A DNA stretch of 64,000 bases, from positions 1,159,482 through 1,223,481 of the forward strand of contig NZ_KB849164.1 of the NCBI RefSeq assembly GCF_000367925.1, given 5' to 3'. Positions 53,758-62,474 of the stretch are shown here, piece by piece; the stretch's first letter is position 1, and each line of letters starts with the position of its first letter. Below the pieces are notes generated by a model. It saw only the letters and a list, made by a program, of their open reading frames with translations. It was not told where the DNA came from and made no database searches. The position numbers and the translations under genes were made by a program. The stretch comes from Acinetobacter bohemicus ANC 3994 (lineage in GTDB: Bacteria > Pseudomonadota > Gammaproteobacteria > Pseudomonadales > Moraxellaceae).

Positions 53758-54960
53758 ATGTCTGTTCGACGTTCATCTTTTCAACGTCCATCCCATGATT
53801 TACTGCCTCCAATCATGGCAGGCTTAATCTCGGTGATTGTCAATTATGGCGGTACGTTTATTTTAATCTTTCAAGCTGCACAGCTGGCTGGCCTTAGCCC
53901 TGAACTTACCGCCTCATGGGTGTGGTCAATTTCTATCGGTGTTGGTATCACAGGAATATTATTAAGCTGGTATACACAAGAACCAATTATTACCGCATGG
54001 TCTACCCCTTCGGCAGCATTTCTAATGACTGCCCTTGTCACAGTGCCCTATAGCGAAGCGATTGGAGCATATTTACTTTCTGCCTTAGCATTTGTGGTTT
54101 TGGGGATTACAGGTTATTTTGAAAAACTGATTCGTCTAATCCCGATTGGGATTGCATCAGGTTTACTGGCAGGGATTTTATTACAGTTTGGCATTGCTGC
54201 CTTTACCAATATGACGATTGATCCATTATTGGCAATTTCATTATTTTTAATATATCTCATCACCAAGCGTTTCTCTGCACGATATGCCATTGTTAGTGTT
54301 TTGATATTTGGTTTTATTTTCCTGTTGCTCCAATCAAGAATTAATTTTGCTGGATTTGAACTAAAATTAGCATCACCTATTTTTACTGCTCCTGCTTTTT
54401 CTATCAATTCGGCATTAAGTATTGCCTTACCTTTATTTTTAATTACCTTAACAGGGCAATATATGCCAGGTTTATTGATCTTAAAAAATGATGGTTTTAA
54501 AACCAATGCCAAACCGATTCTCACCGTGACAGGTTTAGGTTCCTTCTTGATGGCACCATTTGGTTCACATGCGTTTAATATTGCGGCGATTACAGCAGCA
54601 ATATGTACAGGTAAAGAGTCCCATGAAGACCCATCAAAACGCTGGGTTGCAGGAATTGCCGCAGGTGTATTTTATATTTTGGTCGGGATTTTTGGCGTAA
54701 CATTGGCGACAGTATTTGCAGCATTTCCAGCTACATTTATTAGTACATTGGCAGGGCTTGCTTTATTAGGAACAATTGCGGGAAGTCTTGCCAATGCCAT
54801 GAATGATGTTGATAGCCGTGAAGCTGCTTTAATTACCTTTCTTGCCACTGCCGCCAATATCACACTATTTGGTATTGGTGGGGCATTTTGGGGATTAGTT
54901 TTAGGTTTAATAGCTTATCTCATGCTAAATGGTAAATTAAAAATTCTTGTTTCTTCATGA
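53758..54960 (+). CDS. BenE/YdcO-family benzoate:H+ symporter-like transporter
   Basis: 400 aa with 11-12 membrane segments. The BenE pattern is plain: LPPIMAGLISVIVNYGGTFILIFQAA, ELTASWVWSISIGVGITGILLSWYTQEPIITAWSTPSAAFL, and GSHAFNIAAITAAICTGKESHEDP. The family imports benzoate or related aromatic acids with protons. No benzoate catabolic genes are nearby, so another substrate is quite possible. It is divergent from the MocR-type gene. Confidence 0.92.
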   Translation: MSVRRSSFQRPSHDLLPPIMAGLISVIVNYGGTFILIFQAAQLAGLSPELTASWVWSISIGVGITGILLSWYTQEPIITAWSTPSAAFLMTALVTVPYSEAIGAYLLSALAFVVLGITGYFEKLIRLIPIGIASGLLAGILLQFGIAAFTNMTIDPLLAISLFLIYLITKRFSARYAIVSVLIFGFIFLLLQSRINFAGFELKLASPIFTAPAFSINSALSIALPLFLITLTGQYMPGLLILKNDGFKTNAKPILTVTGLGSFLMAPFGSHAFNIAAITAAICTGKESHEDPSKRWVAGIAAGVFYILVGIFGVTLATVFAAFPATFISTLAGLALLGTIAGSLANAMNDVDSREAALITFLATAANITLFGIGGAFWGLVLGLIAYLMLNGKLKILVSS

Positions 54961-54992
54961 TTTTATAGTTAATTCTGCATTATGATCAATTC

Positions 54993-55022
54993 ACAGCATA
55001 CTATGTTTAGTATGCTGTTTTT
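54993..55022 (+). terminator. Terminator of the BenE-like gene
   Basis: ACAGCATACT-ATGTTT-AGTATGCTGTTTTT, about 30 bases after the stop at 54960. Confidence 0.9.
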
Positions 55023-55050
55023 ATCTATCAGAAGAAAATTTACTCTTAAA

Positions 55051-55085
55051 ACTGGTACTGTCTAAAATACTAAAACTGTATCTTA
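55051..55085 (+). promoter_or_regulatory. Probable MocR site upstream of the GNAT gene
   Basis: ACTGGTACT (55051-55059), 17 bases, TGTATCTTA (55077-55085): same motif and spacing as 53655-53689, again 103 bases before the start codon. Confidence 0.72.
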
Positions 55086-55153
55086 TAAGAGCACCATATC
55101 AAGATTATGCTTGGCTCCTCTATCTTTTCAAACAGCTAAAGGGATGTGTCAAC

Positions 55154-55609
55154 ATGCAAAATCAAGACCTTCAGGTCATTCCTGTTCAACAACAAGATTA
55201 TCAACAGTGGCTGCCTTATTGGCTTGCCTATCAAAAATTTTATAATGTCAATTTATCCAATACTGTGACTCAAACTACATGGCAACGCTTTTTTGATGAA
55301 GCCGAACCGATTTATTGTGCAGTTGCCAAACAAGGGGAAAACGTTTTAGGTTTTGTACATTATGTGATTCACCGTTCGACTTGGGCAACACAGGATTATT
55401 GTTATCTGGAAGATTTATACGTATCGCCTGAAGCGCGTGGGCAACATATTGGTAAAAGCCTGATTGAATATGTACAAAAACAAGCAATTTCTCAACAGTG
55501 TGGGCGTTTATATTGGCATACGCAGGAAATTAATCATACCGCACAAAAACTATATGACTGGATTGCTGAAAAACCTGGAATAATTCAATATCGCATGTCT
55601 TTAGAATAG
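55154..55609 (+). CDS. GNAT-family N-acetyltransferase
   Basis: 151 aa. The acetyl-CoA loop LEDLYVSPEARGQHIGKSLIEYVQKQA (about 85-111) holds R-G-x-x-I-G, the GNAT signature. The N-terminal DYQQWLPYWLAYQKFYNV is typical of the YjaB/AAC-like group that acetylates small amines. It shares its promoter motif with the BenE gene and so probably its MocR regulator. The substrate is unknown. Confidence 0.93.
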   Translation: MQNQDLQVIPVQQQDYQQWLPYWLAYQKFYNVNLSNTVTQTTWQRFFDEAEPIYCAVAKQGENVLGFVHYVIHRSTWATQDYCYLEDLYVSPEARGQHIGKSLIEYVQKQAISQQCGRLYWHTQEINHTAQKLYDWIAEKPGIIQYRMSLE

Positions 55610-55613
55610 AGAT

Positions 55614-55652
55614 AAAAGAGTCCACCAATACAATATCGTGGACTCTTTTTTT
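55614..55652 (+). terminator. Terminator of the GNAT gene
   Basis: AAAAGAGTCCAC-CAATACAATATC-GTGGACTCTTTTTTT directly after the stop. Confidence 0.9.
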
Positions 55653-55704
55653 AAAGCTATTTTAACCGTTTAATAAATCTCTTTAATAAGTTACTTTTTA
55701 CTCT

Positions 55705-55731
55705 GTTGCACTTCGTCTGAGAATCTAAGAT
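55705..55731. repeat. 27-base repeat, copy 2
   Basis: GTTGCACTTCGTCTGAGAAT and the next seven bases, one mismatch to 52091-52117. The two copies bracket the MocR-BenE-GNAT block in direct orientation. Confidence 0.6.
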
Positions 55732-55851
55732 ATAAATTCCAACGATTAATTGATTACTGCTTTTAAGCTTATTCCAAATCACTGTAGTCTATTAGCTGAT
55801 AAACCCTGCCATATACTACAGTTGCTATTTAGCTATTACCCAGTTCAATAT

Positions 55852-56004
55852 CTAAAACCTTTGAATGTCTAAAAATATTATCAACGCCCCCTGACGCAAA
55901 AGATGCATGAGCTGTACTTTACTGTCACGAAATCCCTTAAAGGCAAAAAATACATGTACTGAGAAAAGTATGACCAGCAGTACATTCAAACCAAAATTCA
56001 GCAT
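55852..56004 (-). pseudogene. Truncated small membrane protein gene
   Basis: 50 codons from ATG 56004 with GGAG as ribosome site. The start MLNFGLNVLLVILFSVHVFF is one membrane helix followed by AFKGFRDSKVQLMHLLRQGA, which looks like the beginning of a larger multi-helix protein. The frame soon ends in non-conserved residues at TAG 55852. Probably the surviving 5' end of a deleted gene. Confidence 0.4.
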
Positions 56005-56216
56005 TACCCGCTCCTGCAGCTATATATGCCTAGGGTAAAATTTCTATGACTAAAGTAAACGTACTTGTTCCAATGGAATGAGGGATTGATCTAATACCTA
56101 ACACAGTACTTTGACGTAATTTAATTTTTTGCAATTTATTCTTTAATTTGAAATAAAAAATCTAAATATAAAGAAATAATGTTTAATTTGTTTATTTTTG
56201 TACTGTAATTAGTAAT

Positions 56217-56235
56217 AATAATGATTCTCAATTAC
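56217..56235 (+). promoter_or_regulatory. Fur box upstream of the TonB receptor
   Basis: AATAATGATTCTCAATTAC matches 13 of 19 positions of the GATAATGATAATCATTATC consensus, 16 bases before the receptor's start codon. Iron-dependent repression is expected. Confidence 0.8.
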
Positions 56236-56250
56236 AATTGATGTATTGTT

Positions 56251-58515
56251 ATGACTGATCAGCTTAAACGAACTGCTTTAAATACTGCTATAAAATCAAT
56301 TCTGATTTTTGGTGCTATGTCACATACTACTTTTGCACAAAAAGATAATGCCATTGAAGCAAACTCAACTGTTCTTCCAACGATTACTTTCACAGCTGAA
56401 GCTAATGATGAAAAAACAGAAGGAAGTAAAAGTTACAAAGCTAAATCCTCTAGAACCTCATCAAAGTTAAAATTATCTTTAAAAGAAACACCACAATCGG
56501 TAAGCGTGATCACTCGTGAACAAATTGAGCAAAGAAATTTAAATATTATTGATGATGTGCTTGCAGCAACGCCTGGTGTAACTGTCACTAAAAATGATAG
56601 TGAGCGATCAAATTACTCAGCTAGAGGATATGGGATTACTAACCGTCAAATAGATGGCATGCCAATAGGAGATAATAGCCCACGTGTAGACAGCTTCTTC
56701 TTTGATCGAATCGAAGTCGTAAAAGGTGCAACAGGTTTAACTGGAGCTACTGGTAATCCATCTGCAACTATTAATATGATTCGAAAACGTCCAGCAAAAG
56801 AGCTTTCTGGATCAGCTGCCACTTCATTCGGCACTTGGGATACCATTCGAAATGAAGCTGATATTTCCATCCCCTTAACAGCAGATGGAAGTGTGAGAAG
56901 CCGTGTAATGGCTGCACATAGAGAAGGTAATTCCTATATGGATTACTATTCGCTAGAAACAACAGCAGCAATGGCAATGGTTGAAGCTGATCTAACCAGT
57001 AAATTAACGGGTGGTATTGGTTTTCAATATCAGGATAATCAACCCAAAGGCTCTACATGGGGTACTGTGCCCTACTGGAATCAAGATGGATCACTGGCAA
57101 ATTTACCGCGCAATTTTAGTTTAGCAAATAGTTGGAATACAGTGAGCCAAAGTGACAGAACCGCTTTTGCTGACTTAACTTATAAATTTGATAATGACTG
57201 GATCGTAAAAGCTGCAGGTTCATATTCATTATCAAAAAGTTTTTGGCTAATGTCATACGGTGGGTCTGGTTTTCCAAATCAGAATGATGGATCTGGTGTA
57301 GGTGTTTGGACCACAGTCTATCCAACCTCTGAATCCAAAAAAACGAGTCTCGAATTATTCGCCAGTGGCCCATTTAAGCTATTTGACCGCCAACATGAAC
57401 TCGTCATTGGAGCAAATGGATTTAACCGTTCTACAAATAGTCCAGATGGAAAAGTGAATGGGCTTGCGAGTAATCAATTAACTTGTACAAAGAAAGATGA
57501 AAATGGAGTAACGGTGCCCTCAGACAATCTGGGTGATACTTGTGTGATTAATGATTGGCGTACATGGGATGGTAATACCACATTAAAACCTGACTACGTT
57601 GTAACCCCAGCAACTAAAGATTCAAAACAACAAAACTACGGTGCTTATACCGCGCTTAAGTTGAATGTAACGGATGATTTGAAAGTAATTCTGGGCGGAC
57701 GATACAGTGATTATTCTGCAACCAATGGAACTAAAAGCGATGTTGAAGCAAATGCATTTACTCCTTATTTCGGCGCAACTTATAACTTAAATAGCATCTA
57801 TACGGCTTATGCAAGCTACACAGATATATTCAATCCAAGCAGCAATAAAGACCGCAATAATAATTTCTTAGAACCTGAAGTTGGTAAAAGTTATGAAGCT
57901 GGCATTAAAGCCAGTTTCTTAGATGACCAATTACTTGCAACGGCTGCAGCTTTCTGGTCTGAAAAATCAAATGTTGCAATTAAAGATAATGCAGCAATAC
58001 TCGCAGGCATCAAAACTGATGATGGCGGTGATCCAATGCTATCTTCAGGCGAAGGTTTAAAAATTGAAGGCTTTGAAATTGAAGCTATAGGAAAAGTAAA
58101 CCCTAATTGGAATATTACAGCTGGTTATACTTACTCTAACAGCATAAGTTCTGAACAAGTAAAAGCATCAACAACAATTCCTCAAAATTTAGTTAAAGTA
58201 TATACAAACTTTAAACTCCCTGAGTATTTGTGGGAAGGTGCTAATAAAATCCATTTAGGATTTGGGGTAAATTGGCAAAGTGATGTAGAAAGAAAATCAA
58301 GTAGCGCACCAAAGAATACTGACGGTTATGTTCGTCAAGATGCTTACTTTTTAGCAAGTGCTAATGTTGGATATACTTTTAATGATTCATTAAGTGCAAA
58401 CCTACAGGCTAATAATTTATTTGATGAAAAATATTATCAGCAAGTTGGCTTTTATGATGGTGTTTATTGGGGTGAACCACGTAATGTGACTTTATCTTTA
58501 CGTGCTAAATTTTAA
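56251..58515 (+). CDS. TonB-dependent siderophore receptor (FhuE/FpvA-like)
   Basis: 754 aa. Signal peptide (about 1-29, SHTTFA-QK), a TonB-box-like LPTITFTAEA, plug domain (about 65-185: KETPQSVSVITREQIEQRN, YSARGYGITNRQIDGMP, FFDRIEVVKGATGL) and a 22-strand barrel ending in the outer-membrane signature LSLRAKF with terminal Phe. The motifs place it among FhuE/FoxA/FpvA ferric-hydroxamate receptors. The ligand is not certain. No siderophore synthesis genes are nearby. A Fur box precedes it. Confidence 0.94.
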   Translation: MTDQLKRTALNTAIKSILIFGAMSHTTFAQKDNAIEANSTVLPTITFTAEANDEKTEGSKSYKAKSSRTSSKLKLSLKETPQSVSVITREQIEQRNLNIIDDVLAATPGVTVTKNDSERSNYSARGYGITNRQIDGMPIGDNSPRVDSFFFDRIEVVKGATGLTGATGNPSATINMIRKRPAKELSGSAATSFGTWDTIRNEADISIPLTADGSVRSRVMAAHREGNSYMDYYSLETTAAMAMVEADLTSKLTGGIGFQYQDNQPKGSTWGTVPYWNQDGSLANLPRNFSLANSWNTVSQSDRTAFADLTYKFDNDWIVKAAGSYSLSKSFWLMSYGGSGFPNQNDGSGVGVWTTVYPTSESKKTSLELFASGPFKLFDRQHELVIGANGFNRSTNSPDGKVNGLASNQLTCTKKDENGVTVPSDNLGDTCVINDWRTWDGNTTLKPDYVVTPATKDSKQQNYGAYTALKLNVTDDLKVILGGRYSDYSATNGTKSDVEANAFTPYFGATYNLNSIYTAYASYTDIFNPSSNKDRNNNFLEPEVGKSYEAGIKASFLDDQLLATAAAFWSEKSNVAIKDNAAILAGIKTDDGGDPMLSSGEGLKIEGFEIEAIGKVNPNWNITAGYTYSNSISSEQVKASTTIPQNLVKVYTNFKLPEYLWEGANKIHLGFGVNWQSDVERKSSSAPKNTDGYVRQDAYFLASANVGYTFNDSLSANLQANNLFDEKYYQQVGFYDGVYWGEPRNVTLSLRAKF

Positions 58516-58788
58516 GAAAAATTGGATTATTTAAAAATGTTTTCAATCACTTTCTAGTTCTCCTTTTGCTTTAATTTATTCAAGCCTCTTTTAAGGAGGC
58601 TGATCTGAATTAGCAGAATCAAAAGCTGGTAGCTGAGGTATTCACCTTGGCTATCTACAGTTAAGAAGCTGATTATATCCCTGTCTGTATTTGAAGCTAC
58701 TCTAACTGCTGAAGTAGCTGATCATGCTGCATTGTCTTACCCGTTATCTCCTGATCAATTTGCTTTTTCTGCTCCAGTTTTCTGCCAG

Positions 58789-59190
58789 CTATTTAGGAAT
58801 ACTATTGGACTGACGCCATGGGATATTCACCTTTTCTTTTTTATTCTGCTGCTCAATCTTCGGCTGTACAGTGAGGATCAACTGGGCAACACCTAATACG
58901 GCGTTATCAAATGTCTGTTTATAATCATCACTAACGTCACCAGACAATACAATTTCTTTACCGTTCAGCGAAGCTTTGAATACATCTGCACTTGCTCGAG
59001 CAAATAAAGTTAATTCCTGACCACTGGCAAATAAAAATACAATCGGTGCAACACTGACGCCACCTTTACACTGCACCTTCTTACCTTCTGTCAGTGGAAT
59101 AGATTGTCCAGATGCCCTCTCTAAAGTGTCTTTGATCTTTTGAACATACGGCGTTTGATCTGTAATAGTCGTAAGGTTTAGATTGCCCAT
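58789..59190 (-). CDS. Hypothetical protein of phage or plasmid type
   Basis: 133 aa beginning MGNLNLTTITDQTPYVQKIK, with SGQELTLFARASADVFKASLNGKEIVLSGDVSD and a basic Gln/Lys-rich tail. It looks like accessory genes found in Acinetobacter prophages and plasmids, but the function is unknown. The ATG follows directly on the T tract of the terminator at 59191-59222, leaving no room for a ribosome site, so the gene is probably cut off from its original promoter. Decayed coding sequence continues at 58620-58790. Confidence 0.55.
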   Translation of the reverse strand: MGNLNLTTITDQTPYVQKIKDTLERASGQSIPLTEGKKVQCKGGVSVAPIVFLFASGQELTLFARASADVFKASLNGKEIVLSGDVSDDYKQTFDNAVLGVAQLILTVQPKIEQQNKKEKVNIPWRQSNSIPK

Positions 59191-59222
59191 AAAAAAGCCC
59201 TATTATTGAATAGGGCTTTTTT
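59191..59222. terminator. Bidirectional terminator
   Basis: AAAAAAGCCCTAT-TATTGA-ATAGGGCTTTTTT. It abuts the ATG of the minus-strand 133-aa gene and lies 90 bases past the end of the flavodoxin operon, for which it is the natural terminator. Confidence 0.88.
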
Positions 59223-59312
59223 GGCAAAGCTAACCATTAAAACTTGCAAACAATTCCAATCGTTAAAATCTAGGCTTCTGCTGAGATATCTAACCTTTAC
59301 TCACTATGAAAC

Positions 59313-59531
59313 TCAGCGATTTTTAACAATCAAGCTGACGAGTTTTTGGGCAATGGGTGCGCAGATCAATACACTTGGAAACGCAAACATCCACGCCACG
59401 ATCCATGCTGACATCCACACTGAAAAAAGATTGTCGATGAAGCCAACAGTCTTTAATGTCGTAATACCTGCGATCAGAAATGACATCATGCAAGATAAAA
59501 TGAGTGGAAATAAAAAATTCACAGTCTTCAC
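59313..59531 (-). CDS. DUF2798 family membrane protein
   Basis: 72 aa with two membrane helices. The DUF2798 pattern NFLFPLILSCMMSFLIAGITTLKTVGF ... WMSAWIVAWMFAFPSVLICAPIAQKLV is complete. It overlaps the end of the flavodoxin gene by four bases (ATGA), so it is translationally coupled. Family function unknown. Confidence 0.88.
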   Translation of the reverse strand: MKTVNFLFPLILSCMMSFLIAGITTLKTVGFIDNLFSVWMSAWIVAWMFAFPSVLICAPIAQKLVSLIVKNR

Positions 59532-60100
59532 ATAACCACTCCTTGATATGCATTTAGGCTTGATGCAAAATTTTCTCCAAACAATTGCGCTGTTTTAAGA
59601 TCACCTAAATCAAATGCATCTGCCGCACTCGCATGTTCGGCTTGTGCCATCAATCCAGACCAAGAACCTAGACGATTAGCCGCTTGCGCGTAGGGAACAC
59701 CTTGATGTTGTTCAGGTAAAATAGGATTGCCCACCCAGATCATACCGTGCTGCATACAGAAGGTGAAAAGTGAAATAAGGGTTGATTGCTTATCACCAGC
59801 GGGGAGTGATGAGATGGTAAATCCAGCTGCTAATTTTCCTTTAAAGCCCTGTTTCTTCCATAAGGGACCTGTAGCATCCATAAGTTGTTTTAATGTTCCA
59901 GAGACACCACCGAGATAAGTGGGTGTCCCCCAAATTAAACCATCATATTGGGTGAGTAATTCAGGGTGAGACATCAGTTGTTCTGCGGTGAATAAATCAA
60001 TATCCATATTCTCAACTTTGGCTGCTCCAATTTGAATTTGTTGAGCAATAAATTGGGTATGTCCTTGACGGCTATGATAGATAATGGCAATTGATTTCAT
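59528..60100 (-). CDS. WrbA-like flavodoxin-fold oxidoreductase
   Basis: 190 aa. FMN-binding YHSRQGHTQFIAQQI (8-22), GTPTYLGGVSGTLKQLMDAT (about 58-77, the T-P-T-Y-x-G loop) and the third loop with SLPAGDKQSTLISLF. It matches NAD(P)H:quinone oxidoreductase/flavodoxin proteins near WrbA. It likely reduces quinones by two electrons or handles nitro compounds. Middle gene of a three-gene operon under a divergent MerR regulator. Confidence 0.9.
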   Translation of the reverse strand: MKSIAIIYHSRQGHTQFIAQQIQIGAAKVENMDIDLFTAEQLMSHPELLTQYDGLIWGTPTYLGGVSGTLKQLMDATGPLWKKQGFKGKLAAGFTISSLPAGDKQSTLISLFTFCMQHGMIWVGNPILPEQHQGVPYAQAANRLGSWSGLMAQAEHASAADAFDLGDLKTAQLFGENFASSLNAYQGVVM

Positions 60101-60110
60101 GGTTTAGTCC

Positions 60111-60602
60111 TCAGTTAAAAAGATTTAATAATTTAGCGGTGAGGAATAAACCACACCCGAAGATACTGTGATTGATCAAGCTTTTGATACGATTGATCAA
60201 TGGTTGTGGTGTTTTAGATGCTGCAAAGCCTGAACCCATAGCAGGTTGCATGATGAAGAAAGGGATGAGCACGCTAATGACCCCAAATAATAAGGCTGAA
60301 TAAAATTGAGGTTGTAGTAACCAAGCGTCCCCTGTGATGAAGATGAAACCCAATGCGAATAAGATCCCAACACTGTAATGAGCAATCCAGCCGAATACAT
60401 ATTCATGTTGAATCTCAGGACTTCGTGCAATTGACGCGTGGATGATTTTGCCGCGGAAAATCCATCCTACCCACCGACCAAGGAATGCAAAATTTAAGGT
60501 TGGAATATTCAGTTTTTTTAATATGAATAACCAAATATCCATGATGAGCGTTGCACCAATCCCTAGACTCAAAATGTAAAGTAGTAATTTAAAAATATTC
60601 AT
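60111..60602 (-). CDS. DUF2938 membrane protein
   Basis: 163 aa with four hydrophobic segments. The pattern WIFRGKIIHASIARSPEIQHEYVFGWIAHYSVGILFALGF and FFIMQPAMGSGFAASKTPQP is that of DUF2938, often found beside flavodoxins and MerR regulators. First gene of the operon. The next gene follows after 10 bases. Confidence 0.88.
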   Translation of the reverse strand: MNIFKLLLYILSLGIGATLIMDIWLFILKKLNIPTLNFAFLGRWVGWIFRGKIIHASIARSPEIQHEYVFGWIAHYSVGILFALGFIFITGDAWLLQPQFYSALLFGVISVLIPFFIMQPAMGSGFAASKTPQPLINRIKSLINHSIFGCGLFLTAKLLNLFN

Positions 60603-60642
60603 TTCATCCCCCGACCTTTTCCAAACAAAACCTGATAGATTG

Positions 60643-60673
60643 ATTGTGCAAGTTCAAGTCAACTTGAAGTCAA
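60643..60673 (-). promoter_or_regulatory. MerR-type promoter/operator of the DUF2938-flavodoxin operon
   Basis: On the minus strand TTGACT (60668-60673) and CACAAT (60643-60648) are 19 bp apart, with the perfect dyad TTCAAGT-CA-ACTTGAA (60653-60668) between them. The MerR gene is divergent, ten bases beyond. Confidence 0.85.
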
Positions 60674-60682
60674 GAGGTATTT

Positions 60683-61087
60683 ATGGATATTGGTGAAGTT
60701 GCAAAAAGAGCAAAGGTTGCGCCATCGACCTTACGATTTTATGAAGAAAAAGGATTAATCAAATCTATTGGGCGGCAGGGCTTACGTCGTCAATATGCAA
60801 AACAGGTATTGGAGCAATTGGCATTGATTGCATTGGGGCAGGCAGCGGGTTTCTCTTTGAATGAGATTGTCACGATGTTTGGACAAGATGGTCAACCTGA
60901 GCTAGATCGAAAAATGCTGAATGATAAAGCAGAGCAACTTGAGCAGATGGCACGACGACTCCATTTTATTAGCGAGGGGCTCAGACACGCTGCGGTTTGC
61001 CCCGCTGAAAATCATATGCAGTGTCCAACCTTTCAAAATTTTTTAAAAGCCGCGATTGCAGGCGAATATCAGCCAACTAAACTTTAG
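60683..61087 (+). CDS. MerR-family regulator (SoxR-like group)
   Basis: 134 aa. HTH DIGEVAKRAKVAPSTLRFYEEKGLIKSIGRQGLRRQY (2-38). The dimerisation helix ends in a C-terminal motif CPAENHMQCPTF (C-x7-C), a possible metal or redox site. Ribosome site AAGAGGT before the ATG. Probably activates the divergent DUF2938-flavodoxin-DUF2798 operon through the operator at 60643. Confidence 0.93.
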   Translation: MDIGEVAKRAKVAPSTLRFYEEKGLIKSIGRQGLRRQYAKQVLEQLALIALGQAAGFSLNEIVTMFGQDGQPELDRKMLNDKAEQLEQMARRLHFISEGLRHAAVCPAENHMQCPTFQNFLKAAIAGEYQPTKL

Positions 61088-61214
61088 TGATATTTCGTGG
61101 ATGAAATCTAGTTTTATTTATGGGCTAAAACTTAACATTATCCTCCACCAATTACCCATTCCACGTATCCCCCTTCATAAACCACCTGTTATTGTATGAG
61201 CCATAATCGATCGC

Positions 61215-61397
61215 TTACATTTTGATAGGATTGTTCTCAATTTCGACTTCACGTTTTTTGACCCATTTTTCAGCAATGCGCTTTGTACTGAAAGTTTTAC
61301 TTTCTTTATATGCTGGATAGTCTTTGCGATTAACACGGATTTCGGCTCGGTATCGCAAAGTCCCGTCTGACAGTGTTCTAGTGAAAATTGAACCCAT
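61215..61397 (-). pseudogene. Tyrosine-integrase N-terminal stub
   Basis: 60 aa beginning MGSIFTRTLSDGTLRYRAEIRVNRKDYPAYKESKTFSTKRIAEKWVKKRE, the Arm-type DNA-binding start of a phage or island integrase. The frame stops after NPIKM, so the SAM-like and catalytic domains are missing. The rest of an integrated element is gone. Its presence beside the Rhs locus suggests a former island boundary. Confidence 0.8.
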
Positions 61398-61698
61398 AAA
61401 TTTGCCCCTTTCGTAATTTTTCCATTATGGCGTAAATATAAACACGTTCGCGCAGCAAAATCGGTGTTCACACAGGTTCAAACGTGTAGTAAGCTATCAA
61501 TCAAATTATTGTTTTTAATATGAAAATTGTAAATTACTGAAATTTAATATTATTAAGGTTTAAAGGTGTAACTTATGTTGAAGTGGTTTTATTTTCCAAA
61601 TAAAAAACATATAAAACAACAACTTAAAACATGGTAATTTCACCCGAGGTGTAAAAAAGGCGCAAAATTTAAAATTATGTAAAAAAGAAAGAATAAAA

Positions 61699-61836
61699 AT
61701 GAAAACATGGCTCTACTTTTATATTGAACATACTGTGAAAAATGGGAAGCCCTTCTATAAAGAAAGTTGCTATTCAAACAAAAAAGCTGGACAAGATATT
61801 AAGAGATTTTTAAGGACTGAATTCTGTACAGTATAA
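61699..61836 (+). CDS. 45-aa hypothetical peptide
   Basis: ATG 61699 with the ribosome site AAAGAAAG. It is basic and aromatic (MKTWLYFYIEHTVKNGKPFY, then KESCYSNKKAGQDIKRFLRT). A terminator overlaps its 3' end. A 20-codon frame just upstream (61575-61637, after AAGGTG) may be a leader. The context and function are unknown. Confidence 0.55.
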   Translation: MKTWLYFYIEHTVKNGKPFYKESCYSNKKAGQDIKRFLRTEFCTV

Positions 61837-61855
61837 GACTCAGTCCTTTTTATTA
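61811..61855 (+). terminator. Terminator overlapping the 45-aa gene
   Basis: AAGGACTGA (61812-61820) pairs with TCAGTCCTT (61840-61848), followed by T. The loop contains the end of the reading frame. Confidence 0.7.
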
Positions 61856-61871
61856 TTTGTAAGAATTTACA

Positions 61872-62474
61872 TTAAATATTAATTTTTTCAAAAGTATATT
61901 TGTCAACAAAAATCTTTATTGGAAACCAGAATTCTTGATTTTCATTAAAATCATTATTTATTAAACAAATTTTCTCACAATACTCTAAACTTTTTATTAA
62001 AAAAAATTTATTCAACATATATTTATTTTCATCATACAATATAGTTTTAACATTATTATTAGTCTCAATCTGAAAAGGGTAATAACCATCCATAAAAGCA
62101 GATCCTGTATATGAAATTGGGTACCAGCCAACAAAAACTATATTTTCAATAATATTTTTATATAAAAAACTATTTTCAACATAGCTATCATAAGGTAATT
62201 TTAATATTTCATTTCTTGGAAGAGCTGTAAATACGGCATAGTAATTTATTTTTTTCAACTCTCTAAAAAAATCAATCGAAACTAATTGTAAATTTTCACT
62301 TGCATATCCTGAGCTATCTAAAGGGTCTATTACGTAATCTTTAATATGTTTTTCAAAAAAAATATCATTCCATTCTATTGCTTTCCATAATTCTGGAATA
62401 ATAATAATTTGTCCTTCAATAGTAAAAAAATTACTATATATTTGACAACTATCTAATAAGTAATCATCGTTCAT
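61872..62474 (-). CDS. Immunity protein for the orphan Rhs toxin
   Basis: 200 aa, no signal peptide, acidic and aromatic-rich (DSCQIYSNFFTIEGQIIIIPELW, NIVFVGWYPISYTG). I do not recognise a family. Its start overlaps the stop of the orphan Rhs toxin tip at 62474, the standard arrangement of a toxin-immunity pair, which is the evidence for its role. Confidence 0.72.
   Translation of the reverse strand: MNDDYLLDSCQIYSNFFTIEGQIIIIPELWKAIEWNDIFFEKHIKDYVIDPLDSSGYASENLQLVSIDFFRELKKINYYAVFTALPRNEILKLPYDSYVENSFLYKNIIENIVFVGWYPISYTGSAFMDGYYPFQIETNNNVKTILYDENKYMLNKFFLIKSLEYCEKICLINNDFNENQEFWFPIKIFVDKYTFEKINI

Larger units (their letters stand above)
55653..56250. other. Gene-poor region with repeat, gene fragment and Fur box
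   Basis: 598 bases. It holds the 27-base repeat copy 2 (55705-55731), a truncated membrane-protein frame (55852-56004, minus) and, at its end, the AT-rich Fur-controlled promoter of the siderophore receptor. Confidence 0.5.

Noticed and set aside
53758..54960. Evidence of a benzoate degradation cluster
   Set aside because: Only the transporter-like gene is present; no ben or cat genes are in the window.
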